Shown here in pieces: positions 30,968 to 31,058 of a DNA stretch of 31,058 nt (within the stretch, counting starts at the first letter, position 1; every line of letters begins with the position of its first letter). The DNA is from CAZWMK01 sp964635065. Lineage in GTDB: Bacteria; Pseudomonadota; Alphaproteobacteria; Sphingomonadales; Sphingomonadaceae. The translations under genes were made by a program, and so were the position numbers. The notes beneath the pieces were generated by a model. The model made no database searches. It had not been told where the DNA came from and saw nothing but the letters and a program-made list of their open reading frames with translations. The DNA lies in contig CAZWMK010000012.1 of NCBI GenBank assembly GCA_964635065.1, forward strand, positions 1-31,058. The letters run 5' to 3'.

Positions 30968-31058
30968 CTACCAGCGGACGGCGACCGCCCCCCAGGTGAA
31001 GCCCCCGCCCATAGCTTCCAGCAGCAAAAGATCGCCTGGCTTGATGCGCCCATCCTTT
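30968..31058 (-). CDS. fabH: 3-oxoacyl-ACP synthase III (3' end only)
   Basis: The last 29 residues plus the TAG stop are visible: KDGRIKPGDLLLLEAMGGGF then TWGAVAVRW. This is the conserved C-terminus of FabH (KAS III), which starts fatty acid synthesis from acetyl-CoA and malonyl-ACP. The fabH-ihfA-merR order, with plsX usually before fabH, is widely conserved. The rest lies outside the window. Confidence 0.9.
   Translation of the reverse strand, partial: KDGRIKPGDLLLLEAMGGGFTWGAVAVRW

Noticed and set aside
1..31058. CRISPR array, tRNA gene, IS element, integrase or prophage
   Set aside because: No spaced identical repeats, no tRNA-like cloverleaf that I can recognise, no transposase or integrase motifs on either strand.

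Overview
The window is GC-rich chromosomal DNA from an alphaproteobacterium, most likely of the order Sphingomonadales. The support is a CtrA cell-cycle regulator with the conserved Asp51, an exbB-exbD-exbD set next to tonB, a dnaX-ybaB pair with a short SRP RNA just upstream, a flagellar fliI-fliJ pair beside ctrA, and ihfA followed directly by a MerR-type gene and preceded by fabH. Almost all of it is core or conserved gene content. I see no tRNA, rRNA, IS element, integrase, phage gene or CRISPR array.

Layout. Bases 1-4900 hold the 5' part of an ABC exporter, then the complete TonB energy-transducing operon reading leftward (tonB, exbB, exbD, exbD), and a divergent secreted protein of unknown function. 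Bases 4900-6460 are a leftward, start-stop-coupled folate-type operon: dihydroneopterin aldolase, a pteridine-reductase-like SDR and an unrecognised 127-residue protein. Bases 6700-10000 read rightward: uvrC, pgsA, moaD, moaE. A leftward class A penicillin-binding protein follows, then a rightward MgtC/DUF4010 membrane protein, cysQ and a large acyl-CoA dehydrogenase.

Bases 16200-22300 hold mmsB, a CoA-acylating-type aldehyde dehydrogenase, a divergent LysR regulator and a FecA-like TonB-dependent receptor. The receptor would be powered by the Ton operon at the left end. mmsB is interrupted by a 100-N gap flanked by two identical 55-bp copies of its own sequence. This is an unmerged contig overlap: collapsing it restores a 296-residue protein. 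Bases 22300-24200 hold a small redox-flavoured group (unknown protein, group II truncated haemoglobin, MAPEG protein, flavin reductase) with a near-consensus FNR/FixK-type box ahead of the haemoglobin gene. Bases 24200-31058 hold ctrA, fliI-fliJ, ybaB-dnaX, the SRP RNA, nudC, a MerR-type gene, ihfA and the 3' end of fabH.

I found no convincing new multi-gene system. The observations most worth following are regulatory: a 38-bp nested palindrome upstream of tonB, two palindromes between the LysR gene and the aldehyde dehydrogenase gene, the FNR-type box at the haemoglobin gene, and repeated TTAACC elements between ctrA and fliI. The uncharacterised third gene of the folate operon and the non-standard aldehyde dehydrogenase next to mmsB are the main coding-level questions.
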